This document shows positions 9,427 to 19,042 of a stretch of 64,000 nucleotides of DNA, one piece after another. This DNA is from Microbulbifer salipaludis (lineage in GTDB: Bacteria > Pseudomonadota > Gammaproteobacteria > Pseudomonadales > Cellvibrionaceae). The stretch is from the NCBI RefSeq assembly GCF_017303155.1, contig NZ_JAEKJR010000001.1, forward strand, positions 1,116,001-1,180,000. Direction: 5' to 3'. Below the pieces are notes generated by a model that saw nothing but the letters and a program-made list of their open reading frames with translations, was not told the DNA's origin and searched no databases. The position numbers and the translations under genes are program-made. Every line of letters begins with the position of its first letter. Position 1 is the stretch's first letter.

Positions 9427-9465
9427 AAAAAAGGCCGGCACTATAGCAGTGCCGGCCTTTTTTTT
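9427..9465 (-). terminator. intrinsic terminator downstream of tolC
   Basis: A GGCCGGCACT / AGTGCCGGCC stem with a short ATAGC loop is flanked by A6 and T8. It ends the tolC message and separates it from the epimerase gene; the tracts on both sides would also allow use on the + strand. Confidence 0.85.
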
Positions 9466-9497
9466 CTGCGCGAAGGTTGGCGTTATTTCCGCGCTCG

Positions 9498-11012
9498 CTA
9501 TTTGCTGAAGCCGGTAGCGCCGCTATCGAGGATGTGGGCGCGGGAAACCTGAGCGGCGGGATTCAGCCGCGCATCCAGCTGTTGCAGGTCGTCGGGTGCC
9601 AGCAGGCCAGCCACCAGCTTCAGGTTCAGGGTGTTGATGATGTAGTCGTAGAGCGCATTCGCGTAATCGGTGCGCGCCCGTGCCAGGGTGCGCTGGGCGA
9701 GCAGCACATCGACGATATTGCGGGTACCCACCTCGTAACCGGCCTGGGTGGCATCCAGTGCGCTCTTGGCGGAAATCACCGCCTGCTCGCGGGCCTCCAC
9801 GCGGCTGGTATCCGTGGTAACCGCACGGTGCAGGGTACGGGTGTTCTGGATGGTGTTGCGCTCGGTCAGGTTGCGGATGTCCTCCGCTTCAAACGCCAGG
9901 TTGCGGGCTTCGCGGCGGCTGGCGCTGAGGCGGCCACCGGTGTAGAGCGGCATATTGAAATTGATCGCCGCAATGGTGGTCTCGGTCTGGGTGTCGATTG
10001 GCGTGGTCGGGAAAGACTCGGTGATGGAACCGAGGCGCACCCCGGCATCGCTGTCGCCTTCTTCATCGACGTTGCGGTAGGAGATTGAGCCATCCAGAGT
10101 CGGCAGGTGCTGCGCTGCTGCTGCGCGGGCGCCGTAGCGTGCGGCGTCAGCGGCCAGGCGCGCGGCCTTCAGGGAAAAGTTGTTGGCCAGCGCAAATTCC
10201 ACCCAGGAGGCGCGGTCGGCAGGGTTTGGCGGCGCCACGGTGAAATTTGACTGCAGCGGGGCAACGGTATCGTGATCCCTGCCGGTGAGCACCGACAGTG
10301 CATCAAAACGGCTCAGCAGGTCGTCCTGTGCAGTGAGTCTGCGCGCTACCGCGCTGTCATAGGCAGAGCGGGAGTCGTAGACATCGGTGATGGCGGTCAG
10401 GCCCACCTCAAAACGCTGCTGGGTCTGCTCCAGCTGCTTGGCCAGGGCTTCTTCTTCGGCCAGCGCGGCCTGCAGTACATCGTGGGCGCGCAGCACATCA
10501 AAGTAGGCGTTGGCGACGCGCAGCATCATGTCCTGCTGGTTGGCGCTGAATTCTGCGGTGGCGCGCTCGCTGGCGGTCTTGCCCTGTTTGTACCCCAGCC
10601 AGGCGGGGAGATCGAAAATAGCCTGGTCCAGCCGCGCACTGTACAGGGTGGTGTCCGTGTCGGTGTTACCAAACTGATTGAACACAACCAGGTCGCCGGT
10701 GTTCTGATTGATCTGGGTGCCGATACGGTCGAAGTTGGTTTTGTTTCGGTTGTATTCGGCGCCGGCGTTCACCTGCGGCAGGAGCGCAGAGCGTGCGATG
10801 TTTTTTGCCTCAAGACCGGCGCGGTATGCAGCGCGGTCGGCGGCCAGTTGCGGATCGTTGTCGAGGGATTGCATATAGATGTCCCACAGTGTGTCCGCCT
10901 GGGCCTGAACTGCTCCCAGTCCGGCGCCCAGTCCAAATAGGGTCGCGGCGAGCAGAGATTTCATCGGGCGGCCCAGCTTGTGAGCGATGCGCCCTTGTGC
11001 ACGTCTTGTCAT
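9498..11012 (-). CDS. tolC: TolC-family outer membrane efflux channel
   Basis: The protein forms the trimeric outer-membrane duct used by tripartite efflux pumps and type I secretion. After a long signal peptide ending near AVQAQA, the mature chain begins DTLWDIYMQSLDNDPQL, as TolC proteins do. Two outer-membrane-efflux repeats follow, with the YNRNKTN and SYRNVDEEG strands and a GTRNIVDVLLAQRTL helix in each half. I favour the ATG at 11012 because of AGGA ten bases upstream; an ATG at 10964 would give a shorter, more ordinary signal peptide. TolC lies divergent from the operon leading to nudF, as in other gammaproteobacteria. Confidence 0.93.
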   Translation of the reverse strand: MTRRAQGRIAHKLGRPMKSLLAATLFGLGAGLGAVQAQADTLWDIYMQSLDNDPQLAADRAAYRAGLEAKNIARSALLPQVNAGAEYNRNKTNFDRIGTQINQNTGDLVVFNQFGNTDTDTTLYSARLDQAIFDLPAWLGYKQGKTASERATAEFSANQQDMMLRVANAYFDVLRAHDVLQAALAEEEALAKQLEQTQQRFEVGLTAITDVYDSRSAYDSAVARRLTAQDDLLSRFDALSVLTGRDHDTVAPLQSNFTVAPPNPADRASWVEFALANNFSLKAARLAADAARYGARAAAAQHLPTLDGSISYRNVDEEGDSDAGVRLGSITESFPTTPIDTQTETTIAAINFNMPLYTGGRLSASRREARNLAFEAEDIRNLTERNTIQNTRTLHRAVTTDTSRVEAREQAVISAKSALDATQAGYEVGTRNIVDVLLAQRTLARARTDYANALYDYIINTLNLKLVAGLLAPDDLQQLDARLNPAAQVSRAHILDSGATGFSK

Positions 11013-11535
11013 TGCGTTCGATTTCCTGTGACAGCTGCGGTCTTTAATTTTTTTGGTGGCGTTTGCGGAGCTGGAAAAAAACGCCCACTGCGTTCGGCAA
11101 ACCCCGCGTGTCATTTCACATCCTGTGCTTTTATCGGTGTCTGCACATTTGAAATGCCGGTCATGCCTGCTCGCCCTGTGGTAGCGGGGCAGTGCAGGTC
11201 GTGCTCATGTACGTCTTATCGTCGTTTTTGGACGCCATTTGAGCATTCAGTCGCGAGAGTTTAACGCCGGTGCGCAGGAGCGTCGAGGCGACGACCGGCG
11301 CAATTTGGTATATCTTCGTTAAAAGGACGTGAATGTGCGTCCAGTGACCAAAGGTTGCCAAAAGCCGGTCTGCGCGCCGGATTCAGCCCCGCTTCCCGGT
11401 TACTCTGACGCGGCGGAAGGCCGCAGTGGATGCAGGCGGGGTCGAAAGGTTCGACAGCAAGCGAATTTTGGGCGGAGCATGGGGCAAGAATCCTGGCAGG
11501 GCATACATGGTGAAGTTTCCGGGCGAAGTGGGTTC
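11013..11535. promoter_or_regulatory. divergent intergenic region tolC / pqiA
   Basis: About 520 bases without a convincing gene separate tolC from the lipid-transport operon and must hold both promoters. A reading frame continuous with pqiA is open from 11329, and AAAAGGA precedes a GTG at 11335. The peptide it would add is Arg/Gly/Ser-rich and unlike PqiA, so I treat it as leader unless proteomics says otherwise. No clear operator palindrome was seen. Confidence 0.4.
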
Positions 11536-12195
11536 ATGGAGCCGGCTGCGCGGTGGAAGCGTGCCTGCCATCAATGCGATTTACTGTTAACCCGCGCGCA
11601 TGCGCCGGTCGGGCAACGGCTGCTCTGTCCCCGCTGTGGCGCCACCCTGCACCGCAATATGGATCGCAGTGTCACGCACACCGCGGCCCTGAGCTTGAGC
11701 GGCCTGTTGCTGTTCATTCCCTCCGCCACCCTGCCGCTGCTGGAATTTTCCCTGTTCTCGTTTGGCGCAGAAAACACCTTGCTGAATGGCGTACAGGCAC
11801 TGTTTGCGGCGGGCTACTTGTGGCTGGCATCGCTGGTGTTGTTCTGCAGCGTGTTAGCGCCCCTGGGCAAATTTCTCCTGTTGGCGTTCATCAGCTGGGG
11901 TAGCGCCTGGACAGGAATGGCGAGGCCGGTGGCGCGGACGCTGCGCTGGTATCACCACTTGCAGGAGTGGGGGATGCTGGATGTGTATATGCTCGGGATA
12001 CTCGTGGCGCTGGTCAAAATGTCGGACCTGGGCAAGATGACCGTGGAGCCCGGGCTCTACTGTTTTGTGGCGATGATGGTGGTGTCCAGTGCCGCCACCG
12101 TGTCGTTTGATGCGGAAACCGTGTGGGCGCGACTCGCCCGCCATGCCAAGGATGCCGGCGAACGTGCTTCCGTCGATGCCGGAGGCGCTAAGTGA
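11536..12195 (+). CDS. pqiA: PqiA-family membrane protein, first half of a split PqiA
   Basis: The 219-residue protein carries two CxxC zinc-ribbon pairs near the start (CHQC and CPRC), followed by four hydrophobic segments, which is one PqiA domain (PF04403). E. coli PqiA and LetA have two such domains in one chain; here the second domain is a separate gene overlapping by GTGA. PqiA/LetA proteins are the inner-membrane partners of MCE-domain bridges that move lipids between inner and outer membranes. I chose ATG 11536 because the family normally has about ten residues before the first CxxC; earlier starts (11479 or 11335) are possible. Confidence 0.8.
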   Translation: MEPAARWKRACHQCDLLLTRAHAPVGQRLLCPRCGATLHRNMDRSVTHTAALSLSGLLLFIPSATLPLLEFSLFSFGAENTLLNGVQALFAAGYLWLASLVLFCSVLAPLGKFLLLAFISWGSAWTGMARPVARTLRWYHHLQEWGMLDVYMLGILVALVKMSDLGKMTVEPGLYCFVAMMVVSSAATVSFDAETVWARLARHAKDAGERASVDAGGAK

Positions 12196-12863
12196 ACCGC
12201 CCGGCGCGCGCCCTGTCTCAGGGATTCTGGACGTGTCTCGGTTGCCGCCAGCTGGTGCCTGCGCCAACGGCGGCTTCCTGCCTCTGCCCCCGCTGCGGCG
12301 CGCGCATGCACGGACGGGTCGACGGTAGCATCATGCTGACCTGGGCGCTCACCCTTACCGGCGCCCTGCTGCTGATTCCGGCCAACGTATTGCCGGTGAT
12401 GACGGTCATCTATCTGGGGTCCGGCGACCCGAGCACGATTGTCGGCGGCACTCTGGAGCTGTATCACAACGGTCTGTGGGGCATTGCGCTGATCGTGTTC
12501 GTCGCCAGTGTGGCGGTGCCGGTGATGAAACTGGTGGGGCTGGTGATTTTGTGCCTGATCGTACAGCGGCGCTGGGATGTGTCGCCGCGGCAGGCAATGC
12601 GGATATACCGCGTGGTGAACGCCATCGGGCGCTGGTCGCTGCTGGATTTGTTTATGATTTCGATTCTGGTGGCGCTGGTTGATATGGGGGCTATTGCGGA
12701 TGTTGCCGCCGGTGCCGGTAGCACCGCCTTCGCTACCGTGGTGGTAGTGACCATGTTCGCGGTGCGCGCATTCGATCCGCGGCTGATCTGGGACGTTTAC
12801 GAAGAAAAAATAACCGCGCAGCCCGGGCTCGCGCAGGATAAGTCGCACAGGGAGAATGAATGA
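12192..12863 (+). CDS. PqiA-family membrane protein, second half of a split PqiA
   Basis: This 223-residue protein is the second PqiA domain, again with two CxxC pairs (CLGC, CPRC) and four transmembrane segments, including ANVLPVMTVIYLG and SLLDLFMISILVALV. The GTG start overlaps the TGA of the upstream gene, and its own TGA overlaps the ATG of the MCE gene, so the three are translationally coupled. I infer that the two halves assemble into one two-domain complex equivalent to PqiA or LetA. Confidence 0.85.
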   Translation: MNRPARALSQGFWTCLGCRQLVPAPTAASCLCPRCGARMHGRVDGSIMLTWALTLTGALLLIPANVLPVMTVIYLGSGDPSTIVGGTLELYHNGLWGIALIVFVASVAVPVMKLVGLVILCLIVQRRWDVSPRQAMRIYRVVNAIGRWSLLDLFMISILVALVDMGAIADVAAGAGSTAFATVVVVTMFAVRAFDPRLIWDVYEEKITAQPGLAQDKSHRENE

Positions 12864-15220
12864 GCGAACCGCCGTTGGAATACGACGCCCAGCCCGAAGG
12901 GTTGGCGCGCCGCAGTCGCGGCCTCTCGCTGGTTTGGCTGTTGCCGCTGATTGCCGCACTGATCGCCGTCTGGCTGCTGTACAGGGATTTCACCCAGGGT
13001 GACATTCGCGTCACCATCCTGTTTTCATCGGGTGAAGGCCTGGTGAAAGGCAAGACCGCAGTGAAATACTCCGGTGTAGAAATCGGTGTGGTGAACGACT
13101 TTCGCCTGGTGCCTAACGCCAAGGACCTGAACGGCCAGGACGGTGTTCTCGCCGAAGTCTCCTTCAATCACAGTGCTGCTTATCTGCTGACCCGGGGAAG
13201 CAAGTTCTGGCTGGTCAAGCCAGAGGTTTCGCTGACCGGTGTGCGCGGGCTGGAAACCCTGGTCTCCGGGAACTATATCGCCATTGAGCCCGGCAGCGGC
13301 CCCACCCAGAAACACTTTGTCGCGGTCCCCGAGCCCCCAGCTTATGTGCGTGGCGATGGCCTGCGGGTGACGCTCAAGGCGCCGCGGCTGGCGTCCCTGA
13401 GTCGCGGCTCGCCGGTGTACTTTCGCCAGCTGGAAGTGGGACAGGTGGAAAGCTACCGCCTGTCGGAAGGCGCCAACGAGGTGGAGATCGGCCTGTTTAT
13501 CCGTCGGGAATATGCAGACCTGGTGCACCGTGGCAGCCGCTTCTGGAATGCCTCCGGGGTCTCGATTCAGGGCAGCATCAGCGGTGTGACTGTGGAGATG
13601 GAATCCCTCGCCTCGCTGATCGCCGGCGGCGTCAGTTTCTATACGCCGGACTCCCAGATCCATACGCCCAAGGCAGAGGACGGCAATGAATTCAAGCTCT
13701 ACAAAAGCTTTGCGGATGCGGATGCGGGCATTCCAATCACCCTGAACTTCAATCGCGGCGTCAGCCTGACCGAAGGCTCCACTCAGGTTTTCTACCAGGG
13801 AATTCGGGTGGGCGAGGTGAATGCAGTCAAAGCCAGCCGCCGCATCGACGGTATGGAAGTCGAGGTGTTGATGGACCCGATTACCGATGACCTGCTGACC
13901 GAGAACACGCGATTCTGGCTTGCTCCACCCACGCTGGACTTCACCTCCGGGGTCAACGACCTGCTGAAAGGTAATCGGATCGAGGTCGACCTGCGTACCG
14001 GTAACCGCTCGCTGCGCACCTTCGACGCGGCGAGTGCACCGCCGGCGCGCGACGCCCGCACCCCGGGATTGCACCTGCAACTGACCGCGCGTAACACCGG
14101 GTCAATTCAGCGCGGCGCTGCGGTGTACTACCGCCAGATGGAAGTGGGGCGTGTGCAGGGGATGGAGCTGGCGAATGATGGTTCCCGAGTTATTGTGTAT
14201 GTGGTGATCGAGCCGCGGTATGCGCACCTGGTCGACAGCGACAGCCGTTTCTGGAACGTCAGTGGCGTGCGCGCCAGCGCCAGCCTGCAGGGGGTCAAAG
14301 TGGAAACCGACTCGTTGCTGTCGGTGGTACGTGGCGGAATCGCCTTTGGCAGCGGCCCCCAGCACAGCAAGGGTGTCGCCAAGGCGCGCTCCGGAGACAG
14401 CTTCCGCCTGTACAGCAGCCGCGAAGACGCCATGGAAGAGGGTATCAACATCTACATCGATCTCACTGGAGACGAGGGGCTGAAAGAGGGGGCGCCCCTG
14501 CGTTACCGGGGGATTCAGGTGGGTGAGATTACCCGCCTGCGCCTGAACTATGAGCTCGATGGCGTACGTGCGCGGGCGCGGCTCTACCGCCGTGCCGAGC
14601 GCTTTGCCCGTACGGGAACACGCCTGTGGGTGGTCGGTCCCAAGATTGGCCTGAACGGCGTCGACAACCTGGATACGCTGGTGACCGGGCCATTTCTGGA
14701 GCTGGAACCCGGGCTTGGCAATGAACCGCAGACCGAGTTCGTCGCCCTTTCGGCCAAGCCCGAACCGGATCTGGCGGATATCATGATGATGCCCGGGCTG
14801 GCGCTGATCCTCGACGCGCCGCGGCGCGGGTCGCTCAAGCGCGGCAGCCCGGTCTATTACCGCCAGGTGAAGGTCGGGCAGGTGACCGGCTATCAACTGG
14901 GGGAACTGGCAGACCGGGTGTACATCTATGTTTATATAGAGCCGGAATACCGTACGCTGGTACGCGAGCACAGCAAGTTTTGGAATGCCAGCGGCGTGGA
15001 TGTGAATTTTGGTGTGATGACTGGCCTGGACGTACATACTGAGTCGGCGCAGGCTCTGCTGGCGGGCGGCATCGCCTTTGCCACACCGAACAACCCGGAG
15101 ATGGGCCTTGAAGTGGAGTCGGGCAGCCATTATCCACTCTACGGAAAGCCAGAAGATGAGTGGTTGCTGTGGAGTCCCAAGATCGAACTTTACCCATCAC
15201 TGGAAGACAGCTTCAAGTAA
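12860..15220 (+). CDS. MCE-domain intermembrane lipid transport protein, six MCE domains (PqiB/LetB-like)
   Basis: A single N-terminal membrane segment (about residues 24-42) is followed by six repeats of the MCE/MlaD fold in 786 residues. Repeats can be counted by their recurring segments: VKYSGVEIG, VYFRQLEVG, VFYQGIRVG, VYYRQMEVG, LRYRGIQVG and VYYRQVKVG, each followed by a FW or LW hairpin and a GG or LVSG turn. E. coli PqiB has three MCE domains and LetB has seven, so this is an intermediate form. Such proteins build a hexameric tunnel across the periplasm for phospholipids. Odd and even repeats resemble each other more, suggesting expansion by pairs. The gene overlaps its PqiA partner by ATGA. 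Confidence 0.92.
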   Translation: MSEPPLEYDAQPEGLARRSRGLSLVWLLPLIAALIAVWLLYRDFTQGDIRVTILFSSGEGLVKGKTAVKYSGVEIGVVNDFRLVPNAKDLNGQDGVLAEVSFNHSAAYLLTRGSKFWLVKPEVSLTGVRGLETLVSGNYIAIEPGSGPTQKHFVAVPEPPAYVRGDGLRVTLKAPRLASLSRGSPVYFRQLEVGQVESYRLSEGANEVEIGLFIRREYADLVHRGSRFWNASGVSIQGSISGVTVEMESLASLIAGGVSFYTPDSQIHTPKAEDGNEFKLYKSFADADAGIPITLNFNRGVSLTEGSTQVFYQGIRVGEVNAVKASRRIDGMEVEVLMDPITDDLLTENTRFWLAPPTLDFTSGVNDLLKGNRIEVDLRTGNRSLRTFDAASAPPARDARTPGLHLQLTARNTGSIQRGAAVYYRQMEVGRVQGMELANDGSRVIVYVVIEPRYAHLVDSDSRFWNVSGVRASASLQGVKVETDSLLSVVRGGIAFGSGPQHSKGVAKARSGDSFRLYSSREDAMEEGINIYIDLTGDEGLKEGAPLRYRGIQVGEITRLRLNYELDGVRARARLYRRAERFARTGTRLWVVGPKIGLNGVDNLDTLVTGPFLELEPGLGNEPQTEFVALSAKPEPDLADIMMMPGLALILDAPRRGSLKRGSPVYYRQVKVGQVTGYQLGELADRVYIYVYIEPEYRTLVREHSKFWNASGVDVNFGVMTGLDVHTESAQALLAGGIAFATPNNPEMGLEVESGSHYPLYGKPEDEWLLWSPKIELYPSLEDSFK

Positions 15221-15277
15221 CAGACCGGTGTATTACCCGGTGGTCGAATACATTTTCATACGAGATAGGGAGAACGG

Positions 15278-15841
15278 ATGCGTATTACAATAACCAGCCT
15301 GATGGCAGGCCTGCTGGTAGCGATCGGGCTTGCTGGCTGTGGAACACCCACCAAGATTGACCGGATCGAATCGCGCTCGGCGCCGGTGAGCTTCCAGACC
15401 TACGCCTGGGGGACCGAGGTGTTGACCGGCGACACCGGCGCGCCGGCCCAGCTGGTGGAGCTGGATACCGAGCTGCGCCGTACCGTGGGTGCACTGATGC
15501 AGGCGCGCGGTTACCGCCAGGTGGCCAGCGTGGCGAACGCGCAGATGGTGGTGGAATACCAGGTGGCGATCATTGAAGAGGAGTTCGCCAGCGAAGAAGA
15601 GAATGAAAGCTGGGATGCGCAGTTCGACAGTAATGCCCAGCGCGGCGTGGTAGAACTGCCGGATCGCAGCGGTGCGCCGCGGATTACCCTGTCTGTGGGT
15701 ATCGGCCCGCAAAACGGCATGCCGATCTGGGGCGGCAGTGCCACCAAGTTGATGGCGCGCCCGGAAGACAAGGGCGAGCGCCAACGGATACTCAACAAAG
15801 CGGTGGGGGAGCTCCTCAGGGACCTGCCACCGGCCAGCTGA
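15278..15841 (+). CDS. DUF4136-type lipoprotein
   Basis: A 187-residue lipoprotein with a clear lipobox (AIGLAGC, Cys near residue 23) and RBS AGGGAGAACGG directly before the ATG. The mature part begins with an FQTYAW strand and a repeated DTELRRTV ... ARGY region characteristic of DUF4136. It is 57 bases after the MCE gene and could occupy the place of the outer-membrane lipoprotein PqiC, although it is not recognisably PqiC in sequence. The function is unknown. Confidence 0.75.
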   Translation: MRITITSLMAGLLVAIGLAGCGTPTKIDRIESRSAPVSFQTYAWGTEVLTGDTGAPAQLVELDTELRRTVGALMQARGYRQVASVANAQMVVEYQVAIIEEEFASEEENESWDAQFDSNAQRGVVELPDRSGAPRITLSVGIGPQNGMPIWGGSATKLMARPEDKGERQRILNKAVGELLRDLPPAS

Positions 15842-15948
15842 AGCGTTTTTTAGCGCTTTGAGGCGACAATCCTGGGGCAAGCCCCAAACAACTCGTTCAT
15901 TTCAGTTCGGCAGGGAAGCCGGGACTCTCAAACTCAACAGGAGAGCAT

Positions 15949-16521
15949 ATGGCTTCACTGTCTTCTATTTTGCGCCGCACGCTGCGCGTCACCGCCATCG
16001 GCCTGGTTCTGGTACTTGGCGGATGCGCCAGCCCCAACCCGGTCGCCGTGGATTACGACCCTACCTTCAAATTTGCCAATCTGCGCAGCTACTACCTGAT
16101 GGATACCCTGGCCAATGGCCCGGTATCGCCGTTTGAAAGCAAGCGTGCCAGCCAGGCGGTCAGCGATGTACTCAAGGGCAGTTACCAGCCCGCGGCCACG
16201 CCGGAGGAAGCGGACTTTCTGGTGCGCGTGCAGTTGTTCAGTAGCGACAAGGTGGCCGTGTACGAGGATCCGCTCAGCATCTACGGTGGCTACCGCTACT
16301 TTGGCTTTGGCTGGCGAGCACCCCTGCGCGTGCGCGAATACCGCGAGTCCACCCTGATCGTGGATGTACTGTCGCCGGAGCAGGCACCTCTCTGGCGAGG
16401 CAGCATGCCCTCCGTGGCCGGCCGCTACGATGCCCCGGAGCAGCAGCTGTTCCGTCTGCGGGAAGAGGCCGGGATGATCCTCGCCAGGTTCCCGCCGTAT
16501 AACGACGTTGGTTTTGATTGA
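15949..16521 (+). CDS. DUF4136-type lipoprotein
   Basis: A 190-residue predicted lipoprotein (lipobox VLGGC, Cys near residue 26) with RBS AGGAG. The FKFANLRSYYLMD and GGYRYFGFGWR segments match DUF4136. It is a distant relative of the preceding gene and likely arose by duplication. It lies between the lipid-transport operon and nudF, suggesting an envelope role. No catalytic residues are apparent. Confidence 0.75.
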   Translation: MASLSSILRRTLRVTAIGLVLVLGGCASPNPVAVDYDPTFKFANLRSYYLMDTLANGPVSPFESKRASQAVSDVLKGSYQPAATPEEADFLVRVQLFSSDKVAVYEDPLSIYGGYRYFGFGWRAPLRVREYRESTLIVDVLSPEQAPLWRGSMPSVAGRYDAPEQQLFRLREEAGMILARFPPYNDVGFD

Positions 16522-16552
16522 GTGATCCATTTGGCGGAATAAGGGCGTATCC

Positions 16553-17179
16553 GTGAGCGAAAGCAAAGAGTTCAAGCCGCAATTTACGCGCGGCGCAGTG
16601 GATGTCATTTCCCGTAAAACCGGATACGCCGGCTTTTTCCAGATCCACAAGTTGCGCTTGCGACATCGCCTATTTCGCGGCGGCTGGAGCGGTGAGATGG
16701 AGCGCGAACTGTTCGTGCGTGGTCACGCGGTGGGGGTGCTGCTGTATGACCCCGGGCGCCAGCTGGTGGCGCTGACCGAGCAGTTTCGGGTCGGTGCCCT
16801 GGAGCGGGCGAGCGGCCCCTGGTGCCTGGAAGTGGTGGCCGGCATGGTGGAAGAGGGGGAGTCTCTCGAAGAGGTCGCTCGTCGCGAGTTGCAGGAGGAG
16901 GCGGGTTTGCAGGTCGATCGCCTGCACTTTATCCGCAGTTACCTGCCGAGCCCGGGGGGTACCAACGAGCGTATGCACCTGTTTTGTGCCTGTGCCGATC
17001 TCAGTAACGCCGAAGGGTATTTCGGATTATTGGACGAGCACGAGGATATTCGTCTGCGGGTATTTCCCCTGGACACCTTGCTGGAAGCCATGCTCAGCGA
17101 CGATGGGATTGTCGACAACGCCGCCAGTATTATCAGCCTGCAGTGGTTGCAGTTGAACCGATCGCGCCTCGAAGGCTGA
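16553..17179 (+). CDS. nudF: ADP-ribose pyrophosphatase (Nudix)
   Basis: NudF hydrolyses ADP-ribose to AMP and ribose 5-phosphate. The 208-residue protein has the Nudix box G-x5-E-x7-R-E-x2-E-E at about residues 98-120 (GMVEEGESLEE, then ARRELQEEAGL) and the family's downstream SYLPSPGGTNERMHLF. The start is a GTG. The gene opens the conserved nudF-yqiB-cpdA-yqiA-parE run. Confidence 0.93.
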   Translation: MSESKEFKPQFTRGAVDVISRKTGYAGFFQIHKLRLRHRLFRGGWSGEMERELFVRGHAVGVLLYDPGRQLVALTEQFRVGALERASGPWCLEVVAGMVEEGESLEEVARRELQEEAGLQVDRLHFIRSYLPSPGGTNERMHLFCACADLSNAEGYFGLLDEHEDIRLRVFPLDTLLEAMLSDDGIVDNAASIISLQWLQLNRSRLEG

Positions 17180-17393
17180 CCGGCGGAATGCGCCCGCCGT
17201 GAATTGACTGGGCGGTGCCGGCTGATAGTTACAGACAAATGGCAATTCTTGTCCGGGGCTGCCAGTGTAGTGAGTGTTCACCCGCAAATGTGCGCGGGCG
17301 TGCACGAAAATTCTTCCTCGACGCTGAGATTCCCCATTATCACGGGTAATTTGAGAGATAAATCACGGCGCGGAGTCAACAGGAGTGTCGATA

Positions 17394-17948
17394 ATGGCAG
17401 TACCGGCAGGCACTGGCCGCAGCAAGGCAAGTCAGCGCGCCGTACAGGGCTCGAAAGGGTCAGGTGGGCCGCATGGTAAGCATGGTAAGGAACGCTTTCG
17501 GGTAGACCTGACCAACTATCACGCCGACTGTGATGCCAATTATCTGCGGCTGTGCAAGTTGCTGCCGGAGCTGGCAAATCACCAGAGCTGGTCCTACCGG
17601 ATGCCGCACGGCACGCTCGAAGTGACCGTGCTGGAGCGCAGCAGGTACACCACCGAGGTGTGCCTGCGGACCGCGCCACAGAACAGTGGTGCCAATGAAC
17701 ATGGCTGGTTGACGCCGCCTCCCATCACCGTGCGCCTGTACCACGACGCGCGCATGGCAGAAGTGGTGGCGGTGGATGGCCAGGGGCCGATCGGGGGCAA
17801 TGGGCTGAACTTCAGCTACCCCAATCCGGCCATGCACAACGAAGACGAGCGCCAGCAGGTCAATCGCTTCCTGAGCGAGTGGCTGGCGCACTGCCTGGCA
17901 AACGGCCGCGCCGAGGTCGAGCTTCCGTTCCGCGGAAGTCCAACCTGA
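17394..17948 (+). CDS. yqiB: DUF1249 protein (YqiB family)
   Basis: The 184-residue cytoplasmic protein has the DUF1249 core: YHADCDANYLRLCKLLP, MPHGTLEVTVLERSRYTTE and VRLYHDARMAEVV, ending in NRFLSEWLAHCL. The first 30 residues are a low-complexity Gly/Lys/Ser stretch not expected in the family. AGGAG eight bases upstream supports ATG 17394; a GTG at 17385 is less well placed. The function is unknown, but the position between nudF and cpdA is conserved in gammaproteobacteria. Confidence 0.85.
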   Translation: MAVPAGTGRSKASQRAVQGSKGSGGPHGKHGKERFRVDLTNYHADCDANYLRLCKLLPELANHQSWSYRMPHGTLEVTVLERSRYTTEVCLRTAPQNSGANEHGWLTPPPITVRLYHDARMAEVVAVDGQGPIGGNGLNFSYPNPAMHNEDERQQVNRFLSEWLAHCLANGRAEVELPFRGSPT

Positions 17949-18000
17949 AGTCAGCCGGGCATCGCACACGCGAACATGGATGTGACGGCAAGGTGAGACA

Positions 18001-18810
18001 TTGAATATCGACGCAGCACAACCGGCCTACCGGCTGATCCAGATTACCGACCCCCATATTGGCGGTCGGCCGGATTACCAGTTGCTGGGCTTGGACACCG
18101 GGCACACCCTGAGCGAGGTGCTCTCTGCTGTGTCTGGCGATACCGCATCCACACTCGCCGATTTGCTGGTGGTGACCGGAGACGTCTCTGCGAACGGATC
18201 GGAAGCCGCGTACCGGCGCTTTCTGCACAAAATGCAGCCGGTTACCGCGCCCTGGTACTGGCTTCCCGGCAATCATGACAACCCCCGTAAAATGGATGAG
18301 CTGGCACCGCGGCGGCGGCCGGAAGTGGTGCCCGTGGGGGCGTGGCGCCTGTTGCTGCTGGATACCAGTGTGCCGGGCCAGATCAGTGGCGGTCTCAGTG
18401 AAGAAGAGCTGGCGCGTATCGGTCAGCTGCTTGAGGATCACCGCGAACATCCCCTGATGCTGATGATGCATCACCAGCCGGTACCTGTGGGCAGCCACTG
18501 GATCGACGGGCATATGCTGAAGCAAGGGCGCGAAGAGCTGATCGCGCTGGTTCGTGGGTTCGAAAACGTCCGCGCCATCGCCTGGGGGCATGTGCACCAG
18601 CAGTTTGACAGCCATCTGGGCCAGATCGGCCTGCACGCCACGCCTTCCACCTCCGTACAGTTCACCCCTGGCAGTGGTCCCTTTGCCGTCGACAGTGAAA
18701 TGCCCGGATACCGCTGGTTTAACCTGTACGATGACGGCCGTTACGAGACCGGTGTCGAGCGGGTGGCGATCGCAGAATACAGCGTAGACCTGGCGTCCTC
18801 CGGGTACTGA
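18001..18810 (+). CDS. cpdA: 3',5'-cyclic AMP phosphodiesterase
   Basis: CpdA lowers cAMP and so tunes CRP-dependent transcription. The calcineurin-like metallophosphoesterase motifs are all visible in 269 residues: QITDPHI (D-x-H), VVTGDVSANG (GD), WLPGNHDNP (GNHD), MMHHQPVPVG and WGHVHQQFD (GHxH). The TTG start has AGGTGAG upstream. It follows yqiB in the conserved order. Confidence 0.94.
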   Translation: MNIDAAQPAYRLIQITDPHIGGRPDYQLLGLDTGHTLSEVLSAVSGDTASTLADLLVVTGDVSANGSEAAYRRFLHKMQPVTAPWYWLPGNHDNPRKMDELAPRRRPEVVPVGAWRLLLLDTSVPGQISGGLSEEELARIGQLLEDHREHPLMLMMHHQPVPVGSHWIDGHMLKQGREELIALVRGFENVRAIAWGHVHQQFDSHLGQIGLHATPSTSVQFTPGSGPFAVDSEMPGYRWFNLYDDGRYETGVERVAIAEYSVDLASSGY

Positions 18811-19042
18811 CTCTGCGCGAGGGGCCGAATTCAGGCCAATCGTCCCTTTGCACTTTTTAACCTGTCTTTCATGACTCGGCAGCCATGCTTCTATCATAAT
18901 ATGGCACGTGAATTCGCGGTTTAGTGGTACCGGATTCCTGCGGCCGAGTCCCGGGCCCGCTGAGCGCAAGGCAAATACTCAGCACCGTCCCCTGCGCTGC
19001 CCGCCGCAATCACCCACGTGTTCATCAGGAAGTGAGGTCACC

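Noticed and set aside
11329..11535. N-terminal extension of PqiA, or a separate small gene
   Set aside because: Although AAAAGGA precedes a GTG at 11335, the peptide is low-complexity and unlike PqiA family N-termini. It is kept as an unresolved leader rather than coding sequence.
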